Shown here: in pieces, positions 47,791 to 60,384 of the stretch
How the letters are laid out: each line of letters starts with the position of its first letter
How positions within the stretch are numbered: the stretch's first letter is position 1
Assembly: GCA_963680875.1 (NCBI GenBank)
Contig: OY804580.1
Coordinates: forward strand, 97,989,353 to 98,053,352
From: Bathymodiolus brooksi
Lineage: Eukaryota; Mollusca; Bivalvia; Mytilida; Modiolidae
Direction: 5' to 3'
DNA: 64,000 nucleotides
Notes under the pieces: generated by a model
What the model was told of the DNA's origin: nothing
Databases searched by the model: none
What the model saw: only the letters and a program-made list of their open reading frames with translations
Translations under genes and position numbers: made by a program

Positions 47791-47924
47791 ACAACATTAT
47801 GATATAAAGTGTGTCAGTGACTAGTGGCAGGTCGGTGGATTTGTCTGGCATGCCGGTTACCTCCATCCATAAAACTGACCACCAAGATATAGTTGAAATA
47901 GTGTTGAACGTGGCGTTAGATACC
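47791..47924 (+). mobile_element. SINE-A, 5'-truncated (copy B)
   Basis: Counterpart of 2,311-2,445 with almost no change. Confidence 0.7.
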
Positions 47925-48104
47925 ATAATTCTAACCCTATCTTGATTAATATGTTACGTAGAAATCTTGTCATTAAATAGATAAAATTTGGCCAAATAGA
48001 AATTGTTTATAATGTATGGTAATATAATATGTGTATAATGATTCTATGAGTAACATGGCTCGTGCTTTATAAGATACAAGAACTGTTTACCCTTCACGAG
48101 CACC

Positions 48105-48290
48105 TTGGTTCACCCGTGGTTTTTGTTGGGGTTCGTGTTGTTAATCTGTTTAACTTTATGTGTTGAGTTTTTCTGTTTTGTTCGTCTTCGTCATGTGTCT
48201 TGTGTACTCAATGTTGCCAGTGTCTCTGGGTTGTCCATTCTTGATAACCCCTTCTGTTTTCTCAAACGTTTATTTACAGTTGAAACACTT
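48105..48290 (+). repeat. D2 repeat (copy B)
   Basis: Counterpart of 2,625-2,803. The following SINE-B is reduced to 48,417-48,482 by a deletion of about 140 bp. Confidence 0.6.
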
Positions 48291-48769
48291 TCTTGCACGT
48301 GTATTCGCTTCTGTTTGGAAAAAATACCAATGACAAACCTATGCATACGTATCATTTTAGAATCAAATTGGGAATATGCAAGATGCTTATTGGATAACAA
48401 TGCTCGCAAATACATTGAAGTGAACGAATGATTGTTTTCTAACGCCAAATGGGCAATTTTTCTGCTATATCATGGTGAGAAATAATACATTGGTGGAAGG
48501 TATGTTGTAGCAGAAAATTACTATATACAAAATAATGATTTATCATTAATCAAACAATATTTGCTTCAATTAAATTCAAAACACATACGGACATATTGTT
48601 CTGGTCTTGAATATGCATGAAATATTTCTCGCTGGACGCTAAGCAACAAACTAATAAGCAACAAATCATTAATATCAACGTTGTGTACTTGAAGTGTACT
48701 CAACATCATTTGAGGATGGGGGAGAGAATTAGACGCCGTTTTATAAACATTGCTAGTTAAGTCTAAGGC

Positions 48770-49080
48770 CTTACCCGGTCCTTTAACTTAGCGTTCCGCT
48801 GTATAGATGATGTCCTTTTACTAAATAATGTTAAGCTTGAGGTTTTTTGTTGATCGAATCTATCCCATTGAGCTTGAAATAAAGGATACCACAGATACAG
48901 CTAGATCTGCTTCATACCTTGACCTACACATCGAAATTGACAGTGATGACCGATTAAGATCGGAAGTTTACGACAAAAGAGATTATTTCAATTTTCCCAT
49001 TGTGAACTTTCCATTTGTATGTAGCAAAATTCCAGTAGTACCTAGTATATGGAGAATACATATCTTCCAGTTGATTTGAT
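48770..49080 (+). pseudogene. Reverse-transcriptase fragment (copy B)
   Basis: Same relic as at 3,424. Here the first residue of the YIDD box is changed (TGT, Cys) and a two-base insertion near 49,043 shifts the frame after VPS. The YDKRDYFNFP stretch is better preserved than in copy A. Dead fragment. Confidence 0.85.
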
Positions 49081-49081
49081 A

Positions 49082-49372
49082 TTCCAGAGCTTGTGGTTCC
49101 TATCATGATAACATTGATAGAAAGCTGCTGCTAGATTAACTCAACCAGGTATTCCTAGTGGTTACTTATGCGTCTTCTGATTGCATTGGTATCGGAAAAC
49201 TTTTGTCCATTGTGTTGTCGGTCCTTCTTCGACGTATTTTTTCTAATAACCGCATTGCCATCGGCAAACCTTTGACCATTGTATTGTCTATTCTTCCTCG
49301 AATGACGGCTTCTGATGACCTCTTTGGTATCTTCAAACTCTTGGCCATTGCATTGCCTGTCCTTCCTCGAAT
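49082..49372 (-). repeat. 71-bp tandem repeat of the D3 type, copy B only
   Basis: Three units with CCATTGTATTGTCTATTCTT-like cores at about 49,206, 49,277 and 49,347, each followed by TTCGAATTACGG-type sequence and a TCTGATGACC-type end. The reverse complement is D3 (GATACCAAAGAGGTCATCAG). Copy A has only the final piece at 3,738. Confidence 0.75.
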
Positions 49373-49961
49373 TACGGTTTCTGATTAACCTTTTGGTATT
49401 GACAATCTCGACATCGATGGTACATATTGTAATCGTCTAAGCGAAACAGTAATACATATTTAGTTAACACCTTTGCATTATTGATCAACATACAAGCGAC
49501 CAAATGTATTCTTCCATTCATAATTTCATTCACACAACAAACAGTTGTGCTTATAGATCTGTATAATACATTCATATATACACTCCAATGATAATCAGGA
49601 GAGACAGAAACATCGCTTTAGATGGTACACAAACTAGACAAATGATATCAATTTAAACTTTCGTCATTAATAAATAATATTTCGAGCAATATGAAGGTTA
49701 ATTCATAATAGAAAATGCATCCATTAGTTGGTGTGACGATTACTATCCCAAACACCATCTGTCATATCTTATCACAACAAGGGGAGATAATCGATATTGA
49801 GAACCGCAAAAGTCATAATATTGTAAATACCGTTACTTGTAATTGTATTAAAGCTGCATATTGTCGGAGCGCTCTAGTCGATTTAGAAATATATTTGTAA
49901 TGAGACAATGTTGATCAATGTTCGTCAGGATTAAGTGTGTGAGTGTGTAGTAATTACTTAG

Positions 49962-50690
49962 AATATATATCAGTTATTATGTATGTGTATAATTTACTTC
50001 ATATCTGTATTGCTTACTTAGCCTCTATATTATCTACGTCATATTTGTATAATTTACTTCGTATTTGTATCATTTACTTCGCATTTGTATCATTTACTTC
50101 GCATTTGTATCATTTACTTCGCTTCGCATTTGTATCATTTACTTCGTATCTGAATCATTTATATCTTATCTGTATCATTTACTCAGCATCTATATAATCT
50201 ACGTCGTATTTGTATCATTTACTTTGCATCTATATCATTTACTTCGTATCTGTATCATTTACGTCGTATCTTTATAATGTAATTAGCATCTATATAATAT
50301 ATGTCGTATTTGTATCATTTATTTCGCATCAATATCATCTACGTCATATCTGTATCATTTATATTTTAACTGTATCATCTACGCCGTATTTGTATACTTT
50401 ACTTCGTATTTGTATAATTTACGTCATATATATATATATATCATTTATGTCGTATCAGTATAATTTCCTCAACATCTATATAATCTACACCGTATTTGTA
50501 TAATTTATATCTTAGCTGTATCATCTACGCCATAATTCTATAATTTATATCTTAGCTGTATCATCTATGCCGTAATTGTATAATTTACCTCGCATCTGTA
50601 TCATTTACTTAACATTGGTATCTTTTACTTTATATCTCTATCATCTACTTCGTATCTGTATCAATTACCTAATGTTCTGTTTAATTGTAT
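49962..50690 (+). repeat. 20-bp minisatellite (copy B)
   Basis: Counterpart of 4,335-5,085 with different unit order, including a TATATATATATA insert near 50,428. Confidence 0.9.
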
Positions 50691-50701
50691 TCAGAATAAC
50701 A

Positions 50702-50885
50702 TACAGTCAAACTTGTATTTAGAGGTCACCTTTAGGACAAAGAAATAGTGGCCTTATAGGACAGGTAACCTCTTAAAAGAGGTTCAATTCATATGAAATG
50801 TTCTATGATCGGACATTAAAAGGGTGACCTTTTAATACAGGTGACTGCTTAATAGAGGTGACCGCATGGACAGGTTTGACTACAT
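50702..50885. mobile_element. Small TIR element (copy B)
   Basis: Counterpart of 5,096-5,278, same ends. Here CAGAATAACA separates it from the minisatellite. Confidence 0.7.
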
Positions 50886-51106
50886 ATATTATGTATCATG
50901 AACGATGTATCCGAGATCACTCACGGAAAACACTGGATACGAAATATACACAATCTGGTGAGCATAGACAATGAAGCACATATATCGATTATCGCCGCCA
51001 CAGTTGTGCCTGTCTCAAGCCAGGACCTGGATTTCCAACGTCATATGTGGTGGTCTTTTTGTATTCAGTGAGTTCAGTTAAGATGGGAGGTGATTGCTCG
51101 TTTGGA

Positions 51107-51489
51107 TGTTATTAGTGGAATTGATTGTCATCACTGTTTAAACTGTCTATTAGTGGAATTGATTGCCATCACTGTTTAAGCTGTCTATTAGTGGAATTGA
51201 TTGCCATCATTGTTTAAACTGTCTATTAGTGGAATTGATTGCCATCACTGTTTAAACTGTCTATTAGTGGAATTGATTTCCATCACTGTTTAAACTGTCT
51301 ATTAGTGGAATTGATTGCCACCACTGTTTAAACTGTCTATTAGTGGAATTGATTTCCATCACTGTTTAATCTGTCTATTAGTGTAATTGATTGCCATCAC
51401 TGTTTAAACTGTCTATTAGTGGAATTGATTGCCACCACTGTTTAAACTCTCTATTAGTGGAATTGATTTCCATCACTGTTTAAACTGTG
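51107..51489 (+). repeat. 38-bp minisatellite, copy B only
   Basis: About ten units of TATTAGTGGAATTGATTGCC followed by ATCACTGTTTAAACTGTC. Copy A has this sequence once (about 5,508-5,545). Confidence 0.95.
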
Positions 51490-51524
51490 TATTCATGATC
51501 CTTTACGATTTCCGCATAACACGC

Positions 51525-51712
51525 GATGTTCGGTTCGTCTTTATCTCCAGTCGTGTGTAGGAGGGCTCGTGTTTTATTTACGTTATTTGTGTTCGCTTGC
51601 CAATAATGGCGTCCAACACATATCGTCTTGTTGCCAGTTTCTCTGTATTGTCCATTTTTGATGCCCCTTCGATTTCCTTTAACGTTTATGTGATCGAAAC
51701 AGCGTTATATGA
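51525..51712 (+). repeat. D2 repeat (copy B)
   Basis: Counterpart of 5,580-5,755. Confidence 0.65.
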
Positions 51713-51831
51713 TAGGTCTTTGAATTTCTATGGGAGCTTCTTCCATAAATAAAAATTATCGAAATTGTATAAAGTAAATATTGTTGAAACTGGCGTTAAA
51801 ACAACCCACAATTCAAAAATCATTTTAAAAG

Positions 51832-52150
51832 TCACTGTGTTCCTACGAGGTCACACTTGTTTAATATTAAAATGATTAGAAACAAACATACAATGGAAAT
51901 TGTAGACACCTAATTCAGATATAAATAGAATCAAATCATTTATGACATTTCAATATAAAAATAAATATTGTTATCAGTTTCTATGATATCATATGACATC
52001 AAACTATTACAATGAATCTTTTCATAAAAAAAAAATCTCGATTAATTGGAGTAAATTGGAAGTTGTTATTATAAAATGGCAGTACACCTTGACATCCACT
52101 AATTGTAGGGTATCCAGTTCGGCTGTCAATGATAATACAATGTGCGCCGA
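51832..52150. other. Copy-B-only block of about 320 bp
   Basis: Inserted relative to copy A at 5,880 (AAATGTCATT/ATAAATCTATG). AT-rich, no TIRs or poly-A tail seen, so it may equally be a deletion in copy A. Confidence 0.6.
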
Positions 52151-53576
52151 TTAAATCTATGTTGTCAATTACTTGTAAGTTTACGAGAACAGACATTTTC
52201 TGCATTTTGTCTCCCTCTTGGAAAAATACAAAAGAGTAATTAGCTAACACATCAATAGTAATCATAACCTTAATATAATATAATATACTAATTATTTATA
52301 ACATTATATACTAATGATAATGTAGAAATATTCACAGGAATAAAACAAGAAATGTTTTAAACTACAATGTTATGTACCTTTAAGATAGGAATACAGTGGA
52401 CGTCCACATCATGAATAGAAAGTTTAAACAGTGTGATAATCAATTCCATCAATAGCACCAAAACGAACATCGTTTATTTTATGCAGAAATCGTAAAGGAC
52501 ACCACAAAACGGAACGTACAATGTAAATACCCATAATAGGACAACACTAAAAAAACCTACAAATATGAACAACACGGACCTTACCAAAAACATCGCCACT
52601 GCAGGTGTTTAACGTTCATGTCTTAGTGGTGGTAGCTAATGTCAAATTACTATACCAAACCCTGAAGACTATCCTTTTCCTCTAATTTATAAACATATTT
52701 ACTCTATTCGGAGCACATCAGTCGATACCCTGTCTGTGTGGTTCTTGCTACTCAGCATTAATTTTCTGGGTATTGTGTATAGTTAACCATTGTTTGTATT
52801 TTTGTCCTTTTTCGTTTGGTCACTGTATGTTCTGTCTTTCGATTTACGGATTCTGATTACCTCTTTGATATCTTTTAACTAATATTACTTGTAACTCGGG
52901 CATGATTTGTCGTCGTATTTTAACATGAGAAACATAAAGAGCGTAACTAGTGGAGCAGAAACTGCTTACTCTCATTGAGCACATGATTTCAGCCCCAGTT
53001 TTTGGTTGGGTTCGTGTTTCTCAATCTTTTGTTTTCTGTGTACTACTTTGTGAATCATTGTTTATCTCTGTTTCATTTTTCTTTTGGTCATTGTATTTTC
53101 TGTCCTTCAATTTACCTCTTCTGATTACCACTTTGTTGTCTTCAAATTTATCTACACTTTGCATAACATGTTTCAAAATTAATAATATCTTTGGTTTAGT
53201 CGTTGCTCAATCAATACAAATTGTAGTTTAAAATGACAGACGAAACAAATAAAACTAACAAACAAATTGCAGTTCATTCAACATGCTCATTCTTGTCATA
53301 ATATGATATGGTTTCATCTCAGTTAAAACACATTAATATCATCTAAACGGTTGATTATACAGTAAACTGAAAGATGTCACCTACATTTAAATAGCTCCCG
53401 TCAATTCTGTTTAAGATAAAACAGTAAGACAAATACATAGACATATATTAATATCAGCTTTACCTTCATTATTATTCATAAGTCAGAATTAATCCATGTT
53501 TCGATTTATCCGGTCTTCTCGATTGCACGTATGATGTCAGTTTAAGAATTTTACACATCCTTAATTGCTCAGTCCT
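52151..53576. other. Intergenic (copy B)
   Basis: Counterpart of 5,890-7,310, including the paired D3-containing fragments near 52,800 and 53,020. No gene. Confidence 0.5.
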
Positions 53577-53757
53577 AAAATAACAGTCTACGGGAAGACA
53601 TGCTGCTCTATTCGAATACATCATAACTCCAAAGTAACAAGTTATTCCTTTCACCTATTAATGCTGCGTGCTAAGAGGAGAATCAGTAAATAACAATTTT
53701 ACAGGGTTTGGCTTCACCCGAGGACAGATTGTACCTCCGATCTACCACAATCGAGGA
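53577..53757 (-). mobile_element. SINE-B fragment (copy B)
   Basis: Counterpart of 12,370-12,640 with a single copy of the 38-bp piece. The junction at 53,573-53,577 is where copy A carries the 4.7-kb element and its flank. Confidence 0.65.
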
Positions 53758-53934
53758 CATTGTATTTACTGGATATGACGATCTGATTGGATGTTTGTTT
53801 TTCGAGTATGAGTACAAACCTCGTACTTGCAAGTTTTATTACTGTGAGGTTAATGCTTTGTGGTCACGAAACTTTCGAATAAGTTTCTTGTATTCATAGT
53901 CGAAAACAGACCAATGCAATACAAAGACAGTTCT

Positions 53935-54235
53935 TATTTGATAAACGTGAGATAATATCGAAGGGACAATCAAAATGAACAATCCAGAGAACTGGCAACA
54001 CAATGTACACAAGACACAGGAAACATAAACGTTAGAGAATACCGAAGGGACACTCAAAATGGACAACCCAGAGAACTGGCAACATCGGGTACACATGGCG
54101 AAGAAAAACAAAACAGAAATACAACACCATACGTGTTGGACACCACTATGCGTAAACAAACACAAATAACGTAAATAAGACATGAGCCCTCCTACAAACA
54201 ACTGCAGGTAAAGACGAACCGAACATCATTTACTT
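53935..54235 (-). repeat. D2 repeat with internal duplication (copy B)
   Basis: Two successive versions of GGACAATCAAAATGAACAAT...GAACTGGCAACA (53,965 and 54,050), where copy A has one. Just downstream a segment with ACCACCATAAAATTGGGG is also doubled (54,328 and 54,371). Confidence 0.7.
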
Positions 54236-54810
54236 GGAAATTGTAGCTGTCATCACAACACGAACTGAGAACGGAACGAAACATAACATGACGACGCAAA
54301 AAACTAAAAAGATGAGCAACACGGACACCACCATAAAATTGGGGGGGGGGGGGAACTCAGTTGCTCGACACCACCATAAAATTGGGGGGGGGGGTGAACT
54401 CAGTTGCTCGCAATATTTTAGTATGAGTACAAAACACAAGTTTTATTATCGTAAGGTCAGGATTAGTATCAGTTGTTTCATTCATGTCACACAGAATATC
54501 TACTTATCCATTGAACAAACTATTATTTACAATATTATATGTTTCTGTTCATGATTTTGATTATTAAATCAAATGAAAAACAAAAAATACAAAATTGTCG
54601 GAAAATTTTCACAATCAATAGAAAAATCATAGAAACAGAGACAAAATCAATACCCCTAAGACACAACTACCTGACCGTCCTGACTTGGTACAGGCACTTC
54701 AATCACAAGTGGCAGGGTTAAACAGTTGTGTGTGCCCAAACTGCTTCTCTTAGTGAAATGATGGGGTCATCTAAGAAGTAAGATATTAAAATATATTCGT
54801 GCACTAAGCA

Positions 54811-55920
54811 AATATTATACTGCTCATACTAATATTATACTGCTCATACTAATATTATACTGCTCATACTAATATTATACTGCTCATGCTAATATTATAC
54901 TACTCATACTAATATTATACACCTCATACTACTATTATACTGCTCATGCTAATATTATACACCTCATACTAATATTATACTGCTCATACTAATATTATAC
55001 ACCTCATATTAATATTATACTGCTCATGCTAATATTATACACCTCATACTAATATTATACTGCTCATACTAATATTATACTGCTCATACTAATATTATAC
55101 ACCTCATACTAATATTATACTGCTCATACTGATATTATACACCTCATACTAATATTATACTGCTCATGCTAATATTATACACCTCATGCTAATATTATAC
55201 TGCTCAAACTAATATTATACTGCTCATACTAATATTATACACCTCATACTAATATTATACTGCTCATACTAATATTATACACCTCATATTAATGTTATAC
55301 TGCTCATGCTAATATTATACACCTCATACTAATATTATACTGCTCATACTAATATTATACTGCTCATACTAATATTATACACCTCATACTAATATTATAC
55401 TGCTCATACTAATATTATACACCTCATACTAATATTATACTGCTCATGCTAATATTATACACCTCATACTAATATTATACTGCTCAAACTAATATTATAC
55501 TGCTCATACTAATATTATACACCTCATACTAATATTATACTGTTCATGCTAATATCATACACCTCATACTAATATTATACTTCTCATACTAATATTATAC
55601 TGCTCATGCTAATATTATACACCTCATACTAATATTATACCGCTCATACTAATAGTATACTGCTCATACTAATATTATACACCTCATACTAATATTATAC
55701 ACCTCATACTAATATTATACACCTCATACTAATATTGTACACCTCATACTAATATTATACTGCTCATACTAATATTATACTGCTCATACTAATATTATAC
55801 TGCTCATACTAATATTATACTGCTCAAACTAATATTATACTGCTCATACTAATATTATACTGCTCAAACTAATATTATACTGCTCATACTAATATTATAC
55901 ACCTCATAATAATATTATAC
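54811..55920 (+). repeat. 20-bp satellite (copy B)
   Basis: About 55 units, largely alternating ATACTGCT and ATACACCT versions of the 13,629 satellite. Much shorter and more regular than in copy A. Confidence 0.97.
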
Positions 55921-56865
55921 CACTGATTCTATTTGGGATTACTATTATATTCCATTTTTTTCATTCAGGAAGATGATATCAAAATGTACATGCACTCCCA
56001 ATCAATGAGATGGCCTTTTATATTGATTATTAATTTCGTCCTCTTTTTCTACCAGGAATTCCAGGATAATCAGACAAACCCGAATCCTCTAACACGCATA
56101 TGACATGACTGATCACTCTACTGGCTAGAAACAGGCACTTCAGTGAAAGCGGTGGGTTAACCCACTTTAAAATTAAGAAATAACGATACAAGATATAATT
56201 AATATAGTTTTCATTGTGATTCACATCTCGTCCGCAGGTGCAGATTGGATGAAATCCCCCAAGTTATCTTCAAAATTGTTCCCCAGGTTGTCGTCAAAAT
56301 TGACTACGAATAACAATCACCATTGCCAAAAGAATCTGGTAGTAAATTAAAATTACAGCATATTAAAGCTTCATTTAAGATTCAAGTAGTTTAATATTTG
56401 TAAAATGTATTGCATATTATATGGATTCGCATTAAAAATTAAACGGAATTTGGATTCTGAAGTTTGCAGTTGGTCCTAACAATACTGAAGTAGTGATGAA
56501 GCCTGTATACTGCGAACAGAATTTTAAACGGTCTTGTATTGTATAATAACATGAAGAATTTCAACTGAAACAAAGAAACCTGTACAATCCTTATGATTTA
56601 GTAACAATAGTGCTGACAACATTTTGTTTTCTTCTTTGCATTGTACCCTAGATAGGTGAAAATCTCTTTGTTAAAAATGTGGTGTATACAAGGTCGGCCG
56701 TAGGAGCTGCAGGGCCCAATTGTTCTCTGTAAAACCTGCATTTTGCAGTTGTGAGTACTTGAATAGCCGCGAGTTTTCTGTGCAGTGTTGGTCTGTCCTT
56801 CTTCGATTTACAGCTTCTGATTACCTCTTAGGTATGTTAAAGCTTTTCTTAAGCTATGTGTGTTT
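55921..56865. other. Intergenic (copy B)
   Basis: Counterpart of 20,851-21,786. No gene. Confidence 0.5.
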
Positions 56866-57130
56866 AATGCCACTTATTTGCCAGCAATATTTCAGTTATG
56901 TTGATGTTGTTTCTTTTATTTGTGAATGAAGTCGAAATTTCCAATGAAAGCAAATGACCTGAGGCAAGTTGCTGACAAACTTATGGCAAGCGTATCGAGA
57001 ACACTTCGCCATGGGTGGCAAGCGAAATCACTACTTTAGAATCCAGATCGCATCGCCACGGATGGCAAACGAACTCAAACCTTTTGCAGGTAGATATGAA
57101 TCCAACTACTATAAGATCGCGGCCACGATC
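56866..57130 (-). mobile_element. SINE-A, strongly diverged (copy B)
   Basis: Counterpart of 21,787-22,075, with the same internal GGGTGGCAAGCGAAATC insertion. Confidence 0.55.
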
Positions 57131-58135
57131 AACTCTATTCAAATAGACACGCCTGATCCGTTAGAATAGATATATGTTGTAGGAATATTATCCCGAATGG
57201 AACTCTATTTAATATACTAGTAGTTTTTATTAAAATATTCTAAGCTCCTAATATATACATGTACATTCTTTTCAAGTTTCAAAATTCCACAGAGTAAAGA
57301 GAATATGACATGTTATTAACTAGTAATAAAAATATGTCGTTTACGACATTAATCACTACACGCCAATGGCTGTCTGTAAGTGATGAAGCAACGAGTTTGA
57401 CTGTGTAATTATTGTATATGTAAACAAGAACAACAAAGTGTGCTCTGTGTTGCCAGCTTCTCTAGATTGTCCATTTTTGATTGCCCCTTTTGGCAATCTC
57501 TAACATTTATTTACATAGACTATTTTCACAAGTTGTTGCTTCATATATATGGCATTTTTCGTTGAGTTTAAATTCCAATGCAAATTTACCTGAACAAAGT
57601 GATTGTAAATTAAGTAACTTCAGCCCGTTACTTTGTGATCGGCAAAAACATACATTATCTACTAATAAAATATAGAAATATAGAATGAACTTCGGACGGA
57701 GATTAACTTTGCACACGTTTATCTTGAAATTACGTGTCGGATTTTGCAGGGTTTTCCGAAGTCGATTCTATATTTCTATGATGTTCTCGTAGTTAAGATG
57801 GCGGATTAATTGGTGGAGTTAAAAAATACATATAATTATTTATCTTATTTCAAGACAATATGAATATGCACAAGTAATTAACTATGGAAACCTGTAGAAA
57901 AATATTTATTCAAAAGAATGCTAACAATATATTGGACTCCACAAATGAGATTATGGAACCTGACAGGTCTGACCTCATTTGGAATCGAAATTCTGCAAGT
58001 TTACAAACTGGTGAAATCCGTATGCCTATGGTCTAAACAACCTACCAAAAAGACCACAAGAGCTACGATTCCGGTTACCATTTGACTTGCATATGGCCGC
58101 ATCATTTCACTAAGTGCTGAGCTTGGGTTCAATAA
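57131..58135. other. Intergenic with D2 fragment (copy B)
   Basis: No gene. The D2 fragment is at about 57,450-57,520. The 22,207-22,796 block of copy A is absent at about 57,268. Confidence 0.5.
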
Positions 58136-58285
58136 AACTTGTTTGGACCGCCACTTTTTATTGGAGTGTCTGTACAATGCCAGAAAAGTATGCGGTCGTG
58201 TATATATGTGCTTGGTGGTTACGATTTTGACGCTTACTACGATTTTTCTATTTCATTTAGGAACAGTTCTGACAGTGTAGTATTT
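58136..58285 (+). repeat. D4 repeat (copy B)
   Basis: Counterpart of 23,636-23,790. Confidence 0.6.
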
Positions 58286-58667
58286 CTTATTTTTCATTTT
58301 ATTTGTAAAAATAAATGTACAAAATCGCAACTTTCATATCTTTATTAGGATCTGACTTGTGGGATTAGTCAAACTATCTTTAATGGTAAGATGACATACA
58401 AAGGATATAAACAGATATAAACATTGATTATTTATGTAAATTTATTTACACCTCTTCATTGATGTACCTGATCAAAGTTTGAAATGACAAATTCATTTGA
58501 AAAAAACTTGACATAAAAAATCGACAGAAGGCAATCTTCTAAATATTTTCTTCTTTGTTTGTTGTTTTAATATACCTCTAATGTTAACATTTAGTCTATT
58601 TTTTGTATGTGATGATTATTATTATGTGCAGGAAGTCATGCTAATGTCTTCTTTGATGTATTCATTA

Positions 58668-58990
58668 AGAAAAGTTTGAAGAGACCAAAGGGAGTAATCA
58701 GAAACCGTAAATCTAAGATACCAAAGGGGTAATCAGAAACCGTAAATCTAAGATACCAAAGGGGTAATCAGAAACCGTAAATCTAAGATACCAAAGGGGG
58801 AAATCAGAAACCGTAAATATAAGATACCAAAGGGGATTAATCAGAACCGTAAATCTAAGATACCAAAGTGGGGTAATCAGAAACCGTAAATCTAAGATAC
58901 CAAAGGGGTAATCAGAAACCGTAAATCTAAGATACCAAAGGGGGGTAATAAGAAACCGTAAATCGAAGCAGGACAGACAATACAATAGCT
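58668..58990 (+). repeat. D3 array (copy B)
   Basis: About eight 35-37 bp units with variable G tracts. The last unit continues into CGAAGCAGGACAGACAATAC, showing the longer D3 unit from which the array arose. About 175 bp absent from copy A follow (58,990-59,165). Confidence 0.9.
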
Positions 58991-59605
58991 TTAATTGTCA
59001 AGTGTTTTATTTTCTGTGTTGTGTTTTCTTGTTTGTCTCGTCATGCTAGTGACTCAATGAGTTAGGTTGTTGCATCTTCTATTTCTACTTCTAACGTCAT
59101 ACACAGCAAAATAACGTTTAATATGGATTAGGCACAACCTACAGGCGAGCATCGCATCTACGCATAGACATGTACATGTACAAATAGTAGTTTTGGGTTC
59201 TTTTCTTCATTATTCTTGATTATTTTTCTTTGTTCTTCAATTCGACTTACCCAGTTAATTCTAGTTCTTTAGGGGCGAAACAAGAAGGTCTAACAATTGT
59301 CCATTTTTTTTAAACTGGATAGTTATTTTTTATTCAAATTTAAAGGCTATTTCCTATACTTCACTCCGATTGTCCATTCTATGCCGAAACTTAGAATCCA
59401 TTTCCGGTTGGTATTGATCATATATTGATTCATCTCCTTACACACATGTTGTTGCTTAGCTCGCATCTTGCGATGCTCGCTATAAGTGCAACGAAAGGGA
59501 TGAAGTTAACAAAACGTTTATTTTTTATTTCTTGAATTCTTCCCCTTTCGTACATTTTATGCTTTAATACTAACTCAATGTTCAATCATTTCCTAATAAT
59601 AGTTA

Positions 59606-59752
59606 AAACAACATCGGTGGTATAATTGTTAGCGTGCTAGCATCTAGTGTGGCTGATTGTGTGTTCGAGCCCCGGTCGGGTCAAACCAAAGACTATAAAA
59701 TTGCTTTTTGTTGCTTCTTTTTTGTTTGACATTAAACAATAATCATTCATTT
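59606..59752 (+). mobile_element. SINE-B short form with 18-bp TSD (copy B)
   Basis: Same insertion as 24,946-25,091, with ATTTCCTAATAATAGTTA at 59,588-59,605 and 59,753-59,770. Confidence 0.9.
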
Positions 59753-59855
59753 ATTTCCTAATAATAGTTATGATATGTATATTAAATAAAGACTTATGTT
59801 TTCTGCTCATTCATTCATTCTTTGTTGAAAAGTAATATCCAGGATTGTACCGAAG

Positions 59856-60120
59856 GGTCCGTCGTAGCCGTGATCGTATGGTAGTTTGATTTACAACTAC
59901 CTATGCAATTAGTGCCTATCACCAATGATGTTGTGAGTTCGAATACCGATCAGGGCTAGGTGTACAGCATCATGTGATAAAGTTTGTCAGTGACTTGCGA
60001 CAGGTCGGTGGTTTTCTACGGGTCTTCCGGTTTCCTCCATCAATAAAACTGACCGCCACCATATAACTGAAATATTGTTGATAGTGGCATTAAACGACAT
60101 CAAACAAACAAACAAGCAAA
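59856..60120 (+). mobile_element. SINE-A, full length (copy B)
   Basis: Counterpart of 25,194-25,470, ending in AAACAAACAAGCAAACAAAC-type tail. Confidence 0.8.
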
Positions 60121-60384
60121 CAAACATCAATTTCACGATGAAATCAATGAATAGAATACTGGAGATAAAAACAATGAAAAGGTTACATATGAATGGGGAT
60201 GATTGATCTGAACTTTGATAAATTAAATTATTTAGAAACTACAAATTTCAAACATTTACCTGTATTATTATGTAATATAATTTACTTTGTGAAATATTGT
60301 GTATTTAATTCAATCTTATATGATAATACATTTCTCTGACGTCTTACTAGTGTTGGGCACTGTATTATTTGTTAGAATCTATAG

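Noticed and set aside
58713..58985. Minus-strand 90-codon frame with repeated Leu/Ile/Trp segments
   Set aside because: It translates the D3 array; the peptide repeats follow the 36-37 bp unit.
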